From: Dactylorhiza incarnata
Lineage: Eukaryota; Streptophyta; Magnoliopsida; Asparagales; Orchidaceae
Direction of reading: 5' to 3'
Assembly (NCBI GenBank): GCA_033032865.1
Contig: JAWHQI010000263.1
Span: 3,249,501 to 3,313,500 of the forward strand
DNA: 64,000 nt
In this document: one piece after another, positions 1-10,329 of the stretch
Position numbering within the stretch: position 1 is the first letter of the stretch
Layout: every line of letters starts with the position of its first letter
Made by a program: the position numbers and the translations under genes
The notes under the pieces: model-generated
Told to the model about the DNA's origin: nothing
What the model saw: the letters and a program-made list of their open reading frames with translations, nothing else
Databases searched by the model: none

Positions 1-1669
1 TACATATTTGATAGTCAACTGATGTCTTCTCCTCTTTTCTTTAGATAATATCCACTAGCATGAAAATCAAGCTGCTACCTGCATCCGAAAATGCAAGAAA
101 TATGTTAAAAAGCATACTTGTATAGTAGTATCTCAGCACCAAGAATTTGTTAAAAGAAATTAAAGATTCGGTATATCAAGGAGCTTCTAAGGACAATGGT
201 TGATGGACTAAGAGATTTATAAGAACAAATGGCATTCAGACAACCATACCAAGAAAAACATTTATAAGAAAGCATCAAAATGTTATGAGTTTTTACTGAC
301 TTAACTACATATAGTGTTGTATGATGATGATTTTCATGCATCAACACTTTATTGCGCACGGGCTTCACATATGCTCGACTGCTCTCTTGCAGGCTAAGCC
401 CATGCTCGATGCCTCTATGCCTACATGTGTTGTAAATGTTAATGAAGTAATTACTGAATTAATTACTGGTGTCTACACTAATTACGGAACATTCAAAACA
501 ATATTCAGTACCTAAAACAATATTCAATACCAAAAATAAAAGTGAAAGGATAAGAAAATTAGAGGTTACCTCTTTTGAATTTTATCCACTTTCGAAAATT
601 AGAGTCATGCATACATCGCAACAGACCTTAGCTTGCATATAAGAGGAAGTACATAAACTGTCAACTCGAACTGCATGAAGTTATGGATGTTAATTAATGC
701 ACACATCGATCCCATTTAGGTACGTTTATAAAAACTATGAAATTGTGATCCATTTAGAGTTTAGAAGTTGAATTTTTTTACATTAATAGCTTAGTTGAAG
801 ATCTAAATGAGAGAAAATAACATCAGTTATAAATCATACCAAGGTCTACGTGCACCAAGGTCTCTAAAAAAATTTCCTGCTTGATTGCTCTTCTCCACAA
901 CCAGTGAGTGCAATGAGCGTGCAATGTAGCAAAACTTGAGTCCTACACAGCAAGAGTGCAATGTAGCAAAACCTGCCACTGCTCCAATCCCTGCAAACTC
1001 ACTCCCGATGTTGTAATTTCTTTGAAAATCTAAATAGGCCCTGAACAAAATAATGAAGAATAAATGGGTGAATCTTAATGGAATTAATACCAGTAAATTA
1101 AGAGTTGATCTAATAGAACATATAACACATGTACATGTATAAAAAACAGGGATCATTTTTTTCATTATAAAATGCAAGGATATAAAATAACGCACAATGC
1201 CTACCAAAAATTTAGGAAACGTTTTGCTAGTTGTTATAGAGCAGAAATTAAAAGGGGAGGCACATATATATGATTATTATGGTTTTGGTTTCACAAAAGG
1301 CACAAACAACACATTTATTCAATAGCATGATGAGATAATAAACATCAACCAAACACAGCACCAGAAAACAAATTATTGATTGAAACCAAGAAGCTAGCTG
1401 TGCATAAGAAACCCAAAAGTAACGAACAATCATCTCTCAAATTAAATTGTTCCAATCATAGGTTCCTAACTTTTAATAAACCCTATAAAAAGTAGTTTTT
1501 TCTCTCTAGCAATCATATATCAGTGTAATAAAATCATATACACTATGTAAATCTGAAGTAATAGCAGAGAATGAATTGTTTTGACAGAATGAAAGAGAGA
1601 TAGAGAGAGATGGAAAAGGAATTAAGAGTGATGAAGTTCACAAACTGTTTATTAGTAGTTTGTTATCAG
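1..1669. other. AT-rich region, no gene recognised
   Basis: Short open frames exist on both strands, but none shows a recognisable domain, splice pattern or codon bias. The region has several A- and T-rich stretches and a GA-rich patch near 1590-1620. A GA-rich segment near 1580-1625 is partly repeated near 1742-1790. I see no RNA gene. Confidence 0.5.
353..415 (-). mobile_element. Fragment related to the Helitron-like 3' end at 61150-61226
   Basis: Read on the minus strand, this segment contains a stretch (catcgagcatgggc, then tagcc) nearly identical to 61191-61210, which lies just before a Helitron-like CTAG terminus. It also ends in a GCCCGTGCG-type motif like the one at 61208. No CTRR end is visible at the expected distance here, so this is a broken or diverged copy. 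It could also be a coincidental GC-rich match. Confidence 0.25.
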
Positions 1670-1735
1670 CCCCACTTATTTGCTAAATCAGCGCCACTTA
1701 TTTGCTAAATCATCCCCACTTATTTGCTAAATCAG
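1670..1735. repeat. 22-bp tandem repeat, three copies
   Basis: Three consecutive 22-bp units share the core CCACTTATTTGCTAAATCA, with one or two differences between units. The array lies between two GA-rich patches and has no evident coding meaning. Confidence 0.85.
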
Positions 1736-3364
1736 AGAGAAATATGCTATCACAGACAAAATGAGAGAGTGAGAGAGATGGAAAGGGAATCAAACTCTAA
1801 ATAGGAGTTGGGTATACCTCTGCAATGTAGTGGCTTGGAGAAGGGAAGATGATGTGCGGCGTTGGAAGGAGGCAATGAAAGGTGTCGAGTTTTGGAGGAG
1901 GAGCAAAAATCCCGCTTTGAACAATTCTGTTGCATTCAAAACCAGAGGCAGAGAGAGCATAAGAGATAGATAGAGGTAGATGGATTAAGAGATATAGAAG
2001 CAGGTAGAAATCAGAGGCTTGAATCCATTAAAAAAAGCATTTCATATGCATGCTTTGGTTGTCAGCTCATAGCCCAACACTTAATGCCTCTCTGATAGTT
2101 TTTCTAAACAAAAACCTTGAAAGCTAAGTGTAAGTTAAATAAAAAAAATCCTAAAACTCATAATATTTATGCTTCCTTTGAAAGTTAAACAAAAAATCAC
2201 CACAGCCGAGAAACCTGCAAGCAAAGAGAAGAAGTTTCTGGAAACAAAAATTGCTTGTTCTGATTTCTATGAGTCTTGATTTCTAAAACTTTAGGTATCT
2301 AAAAATCTATCAATCTGAATTTGATAAACAGAAATTGAGCTTATGCAACTCGAACAAAGCAGAACTTGAGCAAGAATGGAGAAGGTGTCGAGCTCATACC
2401 TTTTGTCGCGGAAAAGTAAGACCCAAGCAGGAAATGTGCTGATGGACATAAATCTTATTGTTAAAATCCATTGTTAAACAAAACCCCGGATGTAATCAAA
2501 AGCAAAATGCAGGATAGACAAAATACAGGACGTACTCAAAAAGCAAAATCCAGGATTTTTGAATGATTCAATCGCAGCAGTTAAGAGCAAGTTGAATGAT
2601 TCAAAATCCAGGATAGTTGAATGCCAGGATACTCTAAAATATGCATGAAATGCAAAGAAAAGAATTATAGATCGCAACAGTTAAATAGGGGAAAGGAAAT
2701 AGAGGAGTTATAGGAGGACTTACAATGGTGAGGTGCTGAAAATAGGGGAAATTAAAAGCAATCGCAGCAATTAAAAGTAGGTTGTCTCTATGGAAGTTGT
2801 GATGAAGTCTCGACGCACATCCAAGGCTTGCAAGGGCGAAGTATTCTGCTTTAGCTTGCCTCTATAAAAGCAAGTTGAATGTTTTGAGATCGGGTGAGAT
2901 CTCAAAACCTGAAACCGCAAGCAGTGAAATAATAAAACCTGGAATAAGTGAAGGAGAACCTGCAAGAAGAAGCTAGGAGAAATGCAGAGGATCCGCGGAG
3001 GAGGCACGGAGGAGCTGTCGAGGAGGAGCTGCGGAGGAGGCGGTGTTTCTTGCTCTGTGGAGGAAGCTGTCGAGGAAGCAGAGGTTCTTTTTGAAGATTC
3101 TCTGAGTAATATGGCGTGCAACACCGTGAGGAAGCCGCTTGCGGTGCTCAACAGTCGAGGAGCAGCACAGTGAGGGCAGCATGGTTGCTTGTAGAGGTGG
3201 GTTTTGGGGAGCAACAAATTGATTTGATTTAAAGCAAGGCTTGACCTGCTAGAAAGATTGGTAGGAAAAGTGAGCGAAGGAAAAAAAAGACAGAATAGAC
3301 CATTTTTAAAAATCAAGCGAGTGTTATTTGAGGGGTATATTGGGGAACCAAAATGTTTCACCAT
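1736..3364. other. Unassigned region with a GC-richer segment
   Basis: No family is recognised. Between about 2960 and 3190 the composition becomes GC-richer. The minus strand there reads as a serine- and arginine-rich open segment of about 69 residues (2973-3182) that could be a presequence-like first exon. Nothing downstream on that strand confirms a gene, so it is left unnamed. The rest is AT-rich with polypurine stretches. Confidence 0.3.
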
Positions 3365-4228
3365 GCCAACTTTTGGGTTTGCTTATATAATAAAGATATA
3401 TATATAAATTCGTCGGTTGGACAACACGGATGACGACCTTCGACACAAGTGCGAAATATTATTTAAAAAATGGGGCTAAAATATTAGTCACGTATTAGGT
3501 AACTGATTACGGGTTAGGGGAGGAAATAAAAAAGCTAGGGCTAATTTACGGGTTAGGGGAGGAAGTGGATCGCCGGTTAGGGGGGAGGAAATAAAAAATT
3601 TTAAAAAATTCTAAAAGTGGCAATGAAAGTTTTGGAGGGAAACGGATTTTTCCCTACATAAATAATTTTATATTAAAATATTACATGAAAATTTTGGAAA
3701 TGTTTATTTCATTTTTATTTAAAAACATGTATTTTGTAACAAAATAATTCATTGTTATTTTTGCACCAACAAAAATAGTTGTTATTTTTGAACGTAAACG
3801 CAAAATTCATATACATAGGAACATTTGATATGAGGTTATGATCTGTCATCTTAGACTTTGTTTAATCGACTAGTCATTGATCGATGCAGTCATTTTCATC
3901 GTTACGCAACTCATGATACTTACAATATTGGAACATTCACCTAACGCCTCATCGATCAATGTAAACATATTCTTCATACAGAAAGAAATATCTTGGTATG
4001 ATATATTGCAGGGCATTTCATAACTAGTAACATTTGACAAGATCATTGAGCTACAGGCCAAAAAATACATGGCTACATGATGTACGTATGTATGCTGACC
4101 CTAACAGTTATGTACGTTTGTGGAGACATATATAATATCCACAGTGAACACATTCATATTATATATATATATATATTTAATTACTTGTATCAAGCTTACG
4201 ATCGAGATCGTCGCTATCATCAATATAA
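3365..4228. other. AT-rich spacer with a short G-rich repeat
   Basis: No gene is seen. Three imperfect copies of a GGGTTAGGGGAGGAA-type motif occur at about 3508-3602, spaced 24-40 bp apart. They are not the plant telomere repeat TTTAGGG. The remainder is AT-rich, with a TA run at about 4157-4172. Confidence 0.4.
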
Positions 4229-4314
4229 CTTCACTACCATCAAAAATATCATTATATATTAGAACTTTAACAGAAGATCGTATATTTTGATGACGTCGCG
4301 CTCACCGTCTGCCG

Positions 4315-4790
4315 CAGCCGTCTCCCGACCATGGGAGTGCGGATAGTCAGGTGTATGATGATGGGTGTGCGCATAGCAAAATACCCTATCATGGCAATGC
4401 GCATAGCCAAGCGTATGATTATAGGTATGCGCATAGCAAAACATGCACCCCCATCATGAGGGTACAGTGTGTGCATAGCCAAGCATAGTAGTATGTTATG
4501 GGTGGTGCTCATAGCAATTAAATACCCCATCATGGGGGTGTGCATAGCCAAGCATATGGTTATAGCGCATAGCGAAATACCCCATCGTACATGCATGCAT
4601 GGGGGTGTGCATTCATATAGTTATGTGCGCATAGCAAAATATCCGGCCATCATGAGGTGCGCATAGCCCCAAGCGCATAATTATGGGTGCATGTGTGCAT
4701 ACAAACTACTCATAGCATTGGAGTACGCACATAACCAAGTGTATGGTTATGGGTGTGTGCATATAGATAAGGCTGATATATATCATCAAC
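4315..4790. repeat. Degenerate tandem array with CATAGC core
   Basis: Imperfect units combine GTGTGCATAGCCAAGCAT, a TATGGTTATGGG-type segment and GCGCATAGCAAAATACCC, with a period of roughly 60-70 bp including half-units. Copy length varies and no reading frame is conserved. The array lies inside the probable CACTA element, so it may be its internal satellite. Confidence 0.65.
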
Positions 4791-5039
4791 TTAAACATGC
4801 ATAATGTGCGTCGTATACATACTTCATGATGTATATCATGCATCATATTTACTAAGTACATGACATGATTCATGTTCAATCATTTGATAAATGATAACTA
4901 TATCACTTATATCCCTTTTAACAAAAGATCTTCTGAAATGTTTGATAACAATTTTTGATAGAAAATCATATGTTTTGATGACGTTTTTAAAAAAAAAATC
5001 GTCACGAAAGATAAACATGTATGCCGACGTGTTTTCATG

Positions 5040-5335
5040 CAAAGCGTGGCTAATGGTAAATTTTTATATTAGCGACGTTTTAAAAAAATTGTCGCTAAAT
5101 GTAAACGAACGACGACGTTTTCAAAAATGTCACAATAAAAACATTACTTTAGTGACGTTTTAAAAATAATCGTCACAAGAGCTCAACACGTATGGTGACA
5201 TTTTCCCTAAAAAACGTAGCAAATGCTATTTTTTGCATTAACAACGTTTATAAAAAAAATCGTCGCTAAATATAAAACTAACAACGACGCTTTCAAAAAC
5301 GTCGCAAAAAAAAAAACGTCGTCGTAGAGACTATA
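5040..5335. repeat. Sub-terminal GACGTTTT repeats of the CACTA element
   Basis: At least eight copies of a 10-12 bp motif (GACGTTTTxxAAA, or its complement ending ACGTCGC) occur in both orientations within 300 bp of the CACTACAAG terminus. In CACTA elements such repeats bind the element's own transposition protein; here that role is inferred from position and density. Confidence 0.6.
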
Positions 5336-5348
5336 TCTTGTAGTGCCT

Positions 5349-5990
5349 GGAAACCCTCGTTCATCACCTTTTTGTAATAATCTTGTTACATCATTCGCAT
5401 TGGGATATCTCAAATATTCATCTTTGTATACTTGTACAATTGCCCTACAAATTCTCTTGAAGCATTGAATCATGGTTGACTCACCAATTCGAATATATTC
5501 ATAGCAATTATCAGCCGATGTTCTATATGCCAACATACGAAATGCTGCTGCAATTTTTTTTAAATTGACAGTCCAAGTTTACCAACATCATTCTTCTTTT
5601 GAATGAAGAAATTATCATGGTCCTACACTGCGACGACAATACGAAAGAATAGATTCTTTCGTATGCGAAATCTTCCTCAAAAAAATGTATCCCCATATGT
5701 GGGATGCTCGGAGAAGTAATCATTCCACACTCTAGTGTTACCTTAACTCCTCCACTGGTTGATTACCACGTGACCGGGTAATGAACCTATGCACTCGGAC
5801 GTTCATCATCTTGAAGTTGAGTTGCAAATTTGGCCTTGTTGGAGGTATATGTACGAGCGAAAATTTCATCTTCTTTCTCCCATTCATCCGTGGCTTCTTC
5901 CCACTGAACAATTTGTTGAGAAAATAATTCATCATATGAGGATGATGAAGATCGCAAATGGGATAACCCTGCTCCATAGTTCTTTTTTTG
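5349..5990 (-). pseudogene. PIF/Harbinger transposase, N-terminal part, frameshifted and cut by CACTA insertion
   Basis: The minus-strand reading resembles plant HARBI1/ALP1-like transposases. Near 5360-5536 the segment runs MLAY.TSAD, then YIRIGEST, then a stretch ending RGFPG, the conserved block just before the DDE domain. Further upstream in other frames come a KLGLS-type segment (about 5545-5600) and an FRIVVAV-like segment (about 5640-5680). At least two frameshifts and an in-frame stop separate these blocks. The match stops at 5349, where the CACTA element begins, and the catalytic DDE half is not found further left. Such proteins act as DNA transposases in the nucleus; this copy is dead. 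Its partner ORF is probably the plus-strand relic at 10330-11628. Confidence 0.7.
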
Positions 5991-6079
5991 TACAAGGGAA
6001 GTATATGTGGTTAGCCAGAAGTGGTGTTTATATAGTTTTTTTTGAAAGCCTTGTCTACACCTTTATTGAAGAAAGTGAT

Positions 6080-6900
6080 GTGTGAAGTGAGAAAGAATCC
6101 AATGCTGGGATAAAAATAAAGCTTCAGAATTCGTACATGACTTGATCGATGAGGAGAAAGTGATTCGTGCATGACTTGATTGATGAAGGGAAAGAATCCA
6201 ATGTTTTGAAGGGACTGGAGGACTGCTATATCGACTAGAGCTCTAGTCGATCTAGTCGATATTGACTAGAGCTCTAGTCAATATCGAATAGATCGATTAG
6301 AGTCAATCTAGAGCTCTAGTCAATATCGACTAGATCGATTAGAGTCAATCTAGAGCTCTAATCGATATCGACTAGAGTCAATCTAGAGCTCTAATCGATA
6401 TCGACTAGAGTCAATCTAGAGCTCTAGTCAATATCGACTAGATCGATTAGATCAACTCTGGTCGATATCGACTAGAGCTCTAGTAGCCTGGTTGATACCA
6501 ACTAAAGCTCTAGTCGATCGACTAGAGTCGATCTAGTCGGTATCGACTAGATAGACTATCTAGTCGATATCGACTAGAGCTCTAGTCGATATCACAGTTC
6601 TCCAGTCCCATCACAGTTCTCCAGTCCCTTCAATCAAGTCATGTACGAATCACTTTTTCCTCATCAATCAAGTCATGTACGAATTCCAAAGCTTTGTTTT
6701 TATCCCAACATTAAATTCTTTCTCCCTTCATACATCACTTTCTCCTCATCAATCAAGTCATGAAAAAATTCCGAAACTTTGTTTTTATCCAGCATTGGAT
6801 TCTTTCTCCTTTCACACATCATTTTCTCCTCATCAATCAAATCATGCACAAATTCTGAAGCTTTGTTTTTATCCCAATATTGGATTCTCTCTCCCTTTAC
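6080..6900. repeat. Foldback structure: inverted arms around a palindromic MITE-like core
   Basis: The left arm (about 6080-6205) holds the words AAGAATCCAATG, AATTCGTACATGACTTGAT and GATGAGGAGAAAGTGA. The right arm (about 6640-6900) holds their reverse complements, as about three tandem copies of a roughly 100-bp unit. In the minus-strand frame the right arm reads as repeats with the core DLIDEEK. The core lies between inverted copies of GGGACTGGAG at 6211 and 6628. It sits between the two divergent Harbinger ORFs. Confidence 0.65.
6211..6628. mobile_element. Palindromic MITE-like core made of CTAGTC/GACTAG words
   Basis: The ends are inverted: GGGACTGGAGGACTG on the left and CAGTTCTCCAGTCCC on the right, the right end being duplicated. 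Between them are about 370 bp of alternating ATCGACTAG and CTAGTCGAT words with many AGAGCTCT palindromes, so most of the core can pair with itself. No coding capacity is present and no clear target duplication was found. Confidence 0.5.
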
Positions 6901-7994
6901 ATATCTGTTGGGAATTGTATCCACAATTATCTTAATTTGAAGATGTCCCCTTGAACTAAGTTGAATTGAGTTTGTATTTGATTTGGTTTTCTAGTTGTGT
7001 GTTTGCAGGACATTAATTGCCAAATACAAACCAATGCCAGGTTTCAATGGGTCACAAAACACAGACCTATGCAATGTAATTCCTCATTGTGTAGACCATG
7101 GTGCTGACTCATGTGAAATCTCTCTATTTGGATGTACTTCATATTCAAACACTATAGAAGAGTCAATGAGAAGTTGTTGTTGTATTTTCGTCGAATAATC
7201 TAAGTGTATTCGTCGGGTATCAAAGTGAATTCGTCGAGTAATCATTTACTTCATAAGTTCACTCGACGAAATTCTCAACTGTAATTTCTTATCGCCTCAG
7301 CCTGTAGTTAAGCCCTTGCGGTCGATTCTTAATATAACTTCGTCGAGTGAGAATTCGTCGAGTAATTCTTCTCACTCGACGAATGAAGTCAGCGCATTTT
7401 CTTTTTCAAAGGTGCAGACGGCTTTCCTTTAGGGCTTCTGCCATGTACAGTACACGTGGTGCTTATTCCGCAAGTTTCGTTTATAGCCGTTTAAGAAGGA
7501 CCTATAAACTCTTAAAGGATATTTCGTTCAACCCTAATAGTAATCGTGTCTATTTTAAGAAATCAAAAAACGTTAGTCAATTGTTCTCCGTTCTCGCAAA
7601 TCTACTTTGCTGCTGTCGACAAAGCTAGTTGCACGATTCTTCTTGAAGAAAAGATTCAACTAGATATCTGATCTCTGACTTCCTCAAGTTATTTTCAGAT
7701 CTAGTTGTCTCCTAAGTTTTCAGATCAAGTTCTCTCAAGACAAGATTTCTTCTTCCTCCTTTCAAGATCCAGATTTTCAATTCAGTCAAGGAAGAAGAAG
7801 ATCTATTATTTTCAGATCTGAAGAAGTTAAATCTCAAGGAGATTTCAGAAGATCGTTTCTCAATCTAAGTTTTGTAAAAATCCTTTACAATATTTTTGGT
7901 AGGAAGTTTTACTTCCGAATGTAGGAGTTGAGGCTCCGAGTTTGTATGAGAGTTTGTTCTCCAAGCTTGTAGGAAGTTTTACTTCCGAGTGTAC

Positions 7995-9863
7995 TGCAGG
8001 GGCGGACCCAGGAATTTCGACTAGGGGGGCCGGGTGTCCACATTTTAGGTGTAGTCAAAAGATAAATAAAAAAAATAAGCCAAAAAATACAAATAATTGC
8101 ATAACCACATACATGTTAATACAATAAGCAAAAAAGATGCAAATAATCACATACATGCTACTTTAATTGTGCACGACGATTTTTTACTTCATAGAATTCA
8201 TCTATGATACAATCCTTGTCAATTTTCTCCGCTATTTCTCGCTCAATGTATAAAGTCATGCAATTTGCAAGAAATTCGTCCTCCATTTTGTTGCGAAGTC
8301 TCGTTTTAACAAGTTTCATAGCAGAAAATGACCTTTCTGCGGTTGCTGTTGAGACCGGAAGAGTCAAAATAAGTCGAATCAATCTGTCAATAAGATAATA
8401 GGTCTTTGATTTTTTTGTTTCCACCAATTTTTCATAAAGCTTGGAAATTGTAGGCAAATCTTTATGAGAAAGAACATCAAGCTGATAATGATGTAACTGA
8501 GTACTCAACACATAAATTTCATGTTCACTGAAATCTTGAGAGTAGAAATTCCTTGCAAGAGCACATATATCATCAATATTGAAAGTTTTATATTCATCAC
8601 TTGGATCTAATGCCATACTTAGACGAAGAAGTTCCATAGAATTTTCACTGAATCTAGAGTTCAGCTCCTGCAACACACAATCTATCGTGCCATTGAAAAT
8701 ATCAACTCGAAAATGATGCTCCATTGTAATGATATCACATGGACTTCGAAAGCGACGATCATTATATCGAGCATTCATGTCAGAAACTTTGACTTCATTT
8801 TTCTCACAGAATATGTTAACATCTTGTAAGAACTTTTCCCAGCCAGATTCCCGTAATTTCTGAATGAGAGCTTTTGTTGTTAAAACTAAACTTATAGCAT
8901 TTAATATATCCTGAGATTGATGTTGCAGTGCTCTGCATAAAATGTCACTGATTCCCAAAATTTCTTTCATCAAATGCAAAATAAAAACAAATTCGAATAC
9001 TCCCATTTTTGTAAAGGCTGCTTCAGCATCCCCTCGTTGAGTAGATGTTCCTCCATTATCACTAATATCAAGTAGCACAGAACACGTGGCATTATACATA
9101 TTTATAACGCTGCAAACAGAATCCACCGAGAAAAATCTGGTCCTCTGGCTCAGCCCTCAGGAGAACTGGAGAAGCAAATAACTGAAATCAGCCAAAAACG
9201 CCATTAACACCGAGAAAAAACAGATGAAAATCACGAATTCCTTCCTCTAATCCTCTTCCAACAACTCCATCCACACTCGCCAGATCCAAATCTCCACACT
9301 CCGAGAAGCAATCAAATTCAACCCGACGAAGAGAGATATAAGTAGAGAGAGACTACCTCAAAAACCCGCCATTAGAAGAAAGCCGGGAAGCTTTTTCTCC
9401 GATGAGGCGATGATGGAGACCTGGACGCAGAAAGGCGAACTTGCGATTTGCGAAGAGGCGACGAGCAGAAATGGCGAAGAGCTGCTCAAGAGGCACTGGA
9501 GAGGAGCGGTGGGAGAGGAGCAGGGTTGTTCTGAGTTCTGACCACCTGGTTCTGACTTCTGCGGACTGCAAGGTCTACGGCTACAGGCTACAGGCTACCA
9601 CTTACTTGAAAAGAGGAGGAACAGGGTCACAGGGAAGCTTTTCGTCAAAAACGCTGGGATGTCAAGGCATGTGCAGCTTTGAAACCAGCATTAATGCTAT
9701 TTTATTAATAAATTTAATCTTCATGACTTCATTATTTTTATATATATCAACACAAGATAGTCTACAGCTATTACTTCTCTGCTATATTATAATAGGTTTT
9801 TTTTTTAATAAATTCTTGGGGGGGGCCCGGGCCCCCATGGGCCCCCCCTTGTATCCGCCCTTG
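7995..9863 (-). mobile_element. hAT element with partial transposase
   Basis: The left end reads CAGGGGCGGACC (from 7997) and the right end, on the other strand, CAAGGGCGGATA, giving imperfect terminal inverted repeats. The flanks GAGTGTAC (7987-7994) and GAGTGTAG (9864-9871) are an 8-bp duplication with one mismatch, as expected of hAT. It carries one ORF on the minus strand (8158-9126). A GGGGGGGCCCGGGCCCCCATGG palindrome-rich segment lies next to the right end. It is inserted in the solo LTR. Confidence 0.8.
8158..9126 (-). CDS. hAT transposase, C-terminal half (ZMYM1-like)
   Basis: The 322-residue frame matches the C-terminal part of plant 'zinc finger MYM-type protein 1-like' hAT transposases. 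Residues 60-210 resemble the helical region between catalytic residues. Residues 245-300 carry the hAT dimerisation domain, recognisable from LPVSTATAERSFSAMK and the following KTRLRNKMEDEFL. Full-length relatives are about 700-800 residues with an N-terminal TTF zinc finger and most of the catalytic domain. Both are missing here, and the 870 bp between this start and the element's right end does not supply them. The start at 9126 is simply the first ATG of a truncated frame. The copy is therefore probably inactive alone. The terminal repeats suggest it belongs to the same family as the short element at 16208-17055. Confidence 0.8.
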   Translation of the reverse strand: MDSVCSVINMYNATCSVLLDISDNGGTSTQRGDAEAAFTKMGVFEFVFILHLMKEILGISDILCRALQHQSQDILNAISLVLTTKALIQKLRESGWEKFLQDVNIFCEKNEVKVSDMNARYNDRRFRSPCDIITMEHHFRVDIFNGTIDCVLQELNSRFSENSMELLRLSMALDPSDEYKTFNIDDICALARNFYSQDFSEHEIYVLSTQLHHYQLDVLSHKDLPTISKLYEKLVETKKSKTYYLIDRLIRLILTLPVSTATAERSFSAMKLVKTRLRNKMEDEFLANCMTLYIEREIAEKIDKDCIIDEFYEVKNRRAQLK

Positions 9864-10329
9864 GAGTGTAGGAGTTGAGGCTCCGAGTTTGTAGGAGAGA
9901 TTGTTCTCCGAGCTTGTAGGAGTTGCTAACTCTGAGTTGTAAGATTGTTTCAATCTGAGATAGTGAAGTAGCCTAGTCTAGCCGGGCGTGCTAGATAGGT
10001 GAGGCGGGAAAGTGGACGTACCCATTCCGGGGAACCACTATAAATCCTTGTGTTTGTGTGTGTTCTTTTGATTTATGTGCGCTTTTCTTTCTAGATTTTA
10101 ATTCCGCATAAAAGCCATAGAAGTCACATATTCACCCCCTCTAGGTGATTTAGGGAGAAACTAGATACTTTTAATATCATTGTCTCTTCATCAACATGGT
10201 TCTATAAGTACTGAACACTCTTTCTCCAAAATCAAGCACTCTCTCTTTCCTTTAATCTCCATCACGTCTTCAAACCGTTGACTAGCATTCTCACCGAAAG
10301 AAGATCAAACACTATGTTATACTTGGCTT

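Larger units (their letters stand above)
4229..5345 (-). mobile_element. CACTA (En/Spm-type) non-autonomous element, right end clear, left end tentative
   Basis: The right border at 5337-5345 reads CACTACAAG on the minus strand, the standard CACTA terminus. It is followed by many sub-terminal copies of a GACGTTTT / AAAACGTCGC motif in both orientations (5040-5335), as usual for this superfamily. The border falls exactly where a Harbinger transposase frame stops (5349), so the element inserted there; the 3-bp flank is CCT. A weak CACTACC at 4229 is the only left-end candidate and its flank does not match, so the left end may be lost. No transposase is encoded. Confidence 0.55.
6906..10173 (+). 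mobile_element. Solo Copia-like LTR, split by a hAT insertion
   Basis: The LTR starts TGTTGGGAATTG at 6906 and runs to about 10173. The CACCCCCTCTAGG segment near its right end is typical of plant Copia LTR 3' ends. ATATC flanks both sides (6901-6905 and 10174-10178), and the foldback repeat unit continues seamlessly across the pair. This shows one LTR remains after LTR-LTR recombination. Without the hAT element it is about 1.4 kb. Its last base context (TTTTA) departs from the usual CA end. It contains several TTCGTCGAG words (7190-7385) and tandem GTAGGAGTTGAGGCTCCGAG-like units (7920-7990 and 9870-9960). Confidence 0.75.

Noticed and set aside
2771..3364. 197-codon minus-strand frame
   Set aside because: Leucine/serine-rich without domain, and competing frames on both strands are equally open; not enough to call a gene.
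3508..3602. GGGTTAGGGG words considered as interstitial telomere repeats
   Set aside because: Plant telomere repeat is TTTAGGG and the units here are not tandem at 7 bp.
4259..4666. Frames with repeated CYAHT / MCIAKH in the CATAGC array
   Set aside because: Derived from the degenerate tandem repeat, open on both strands.
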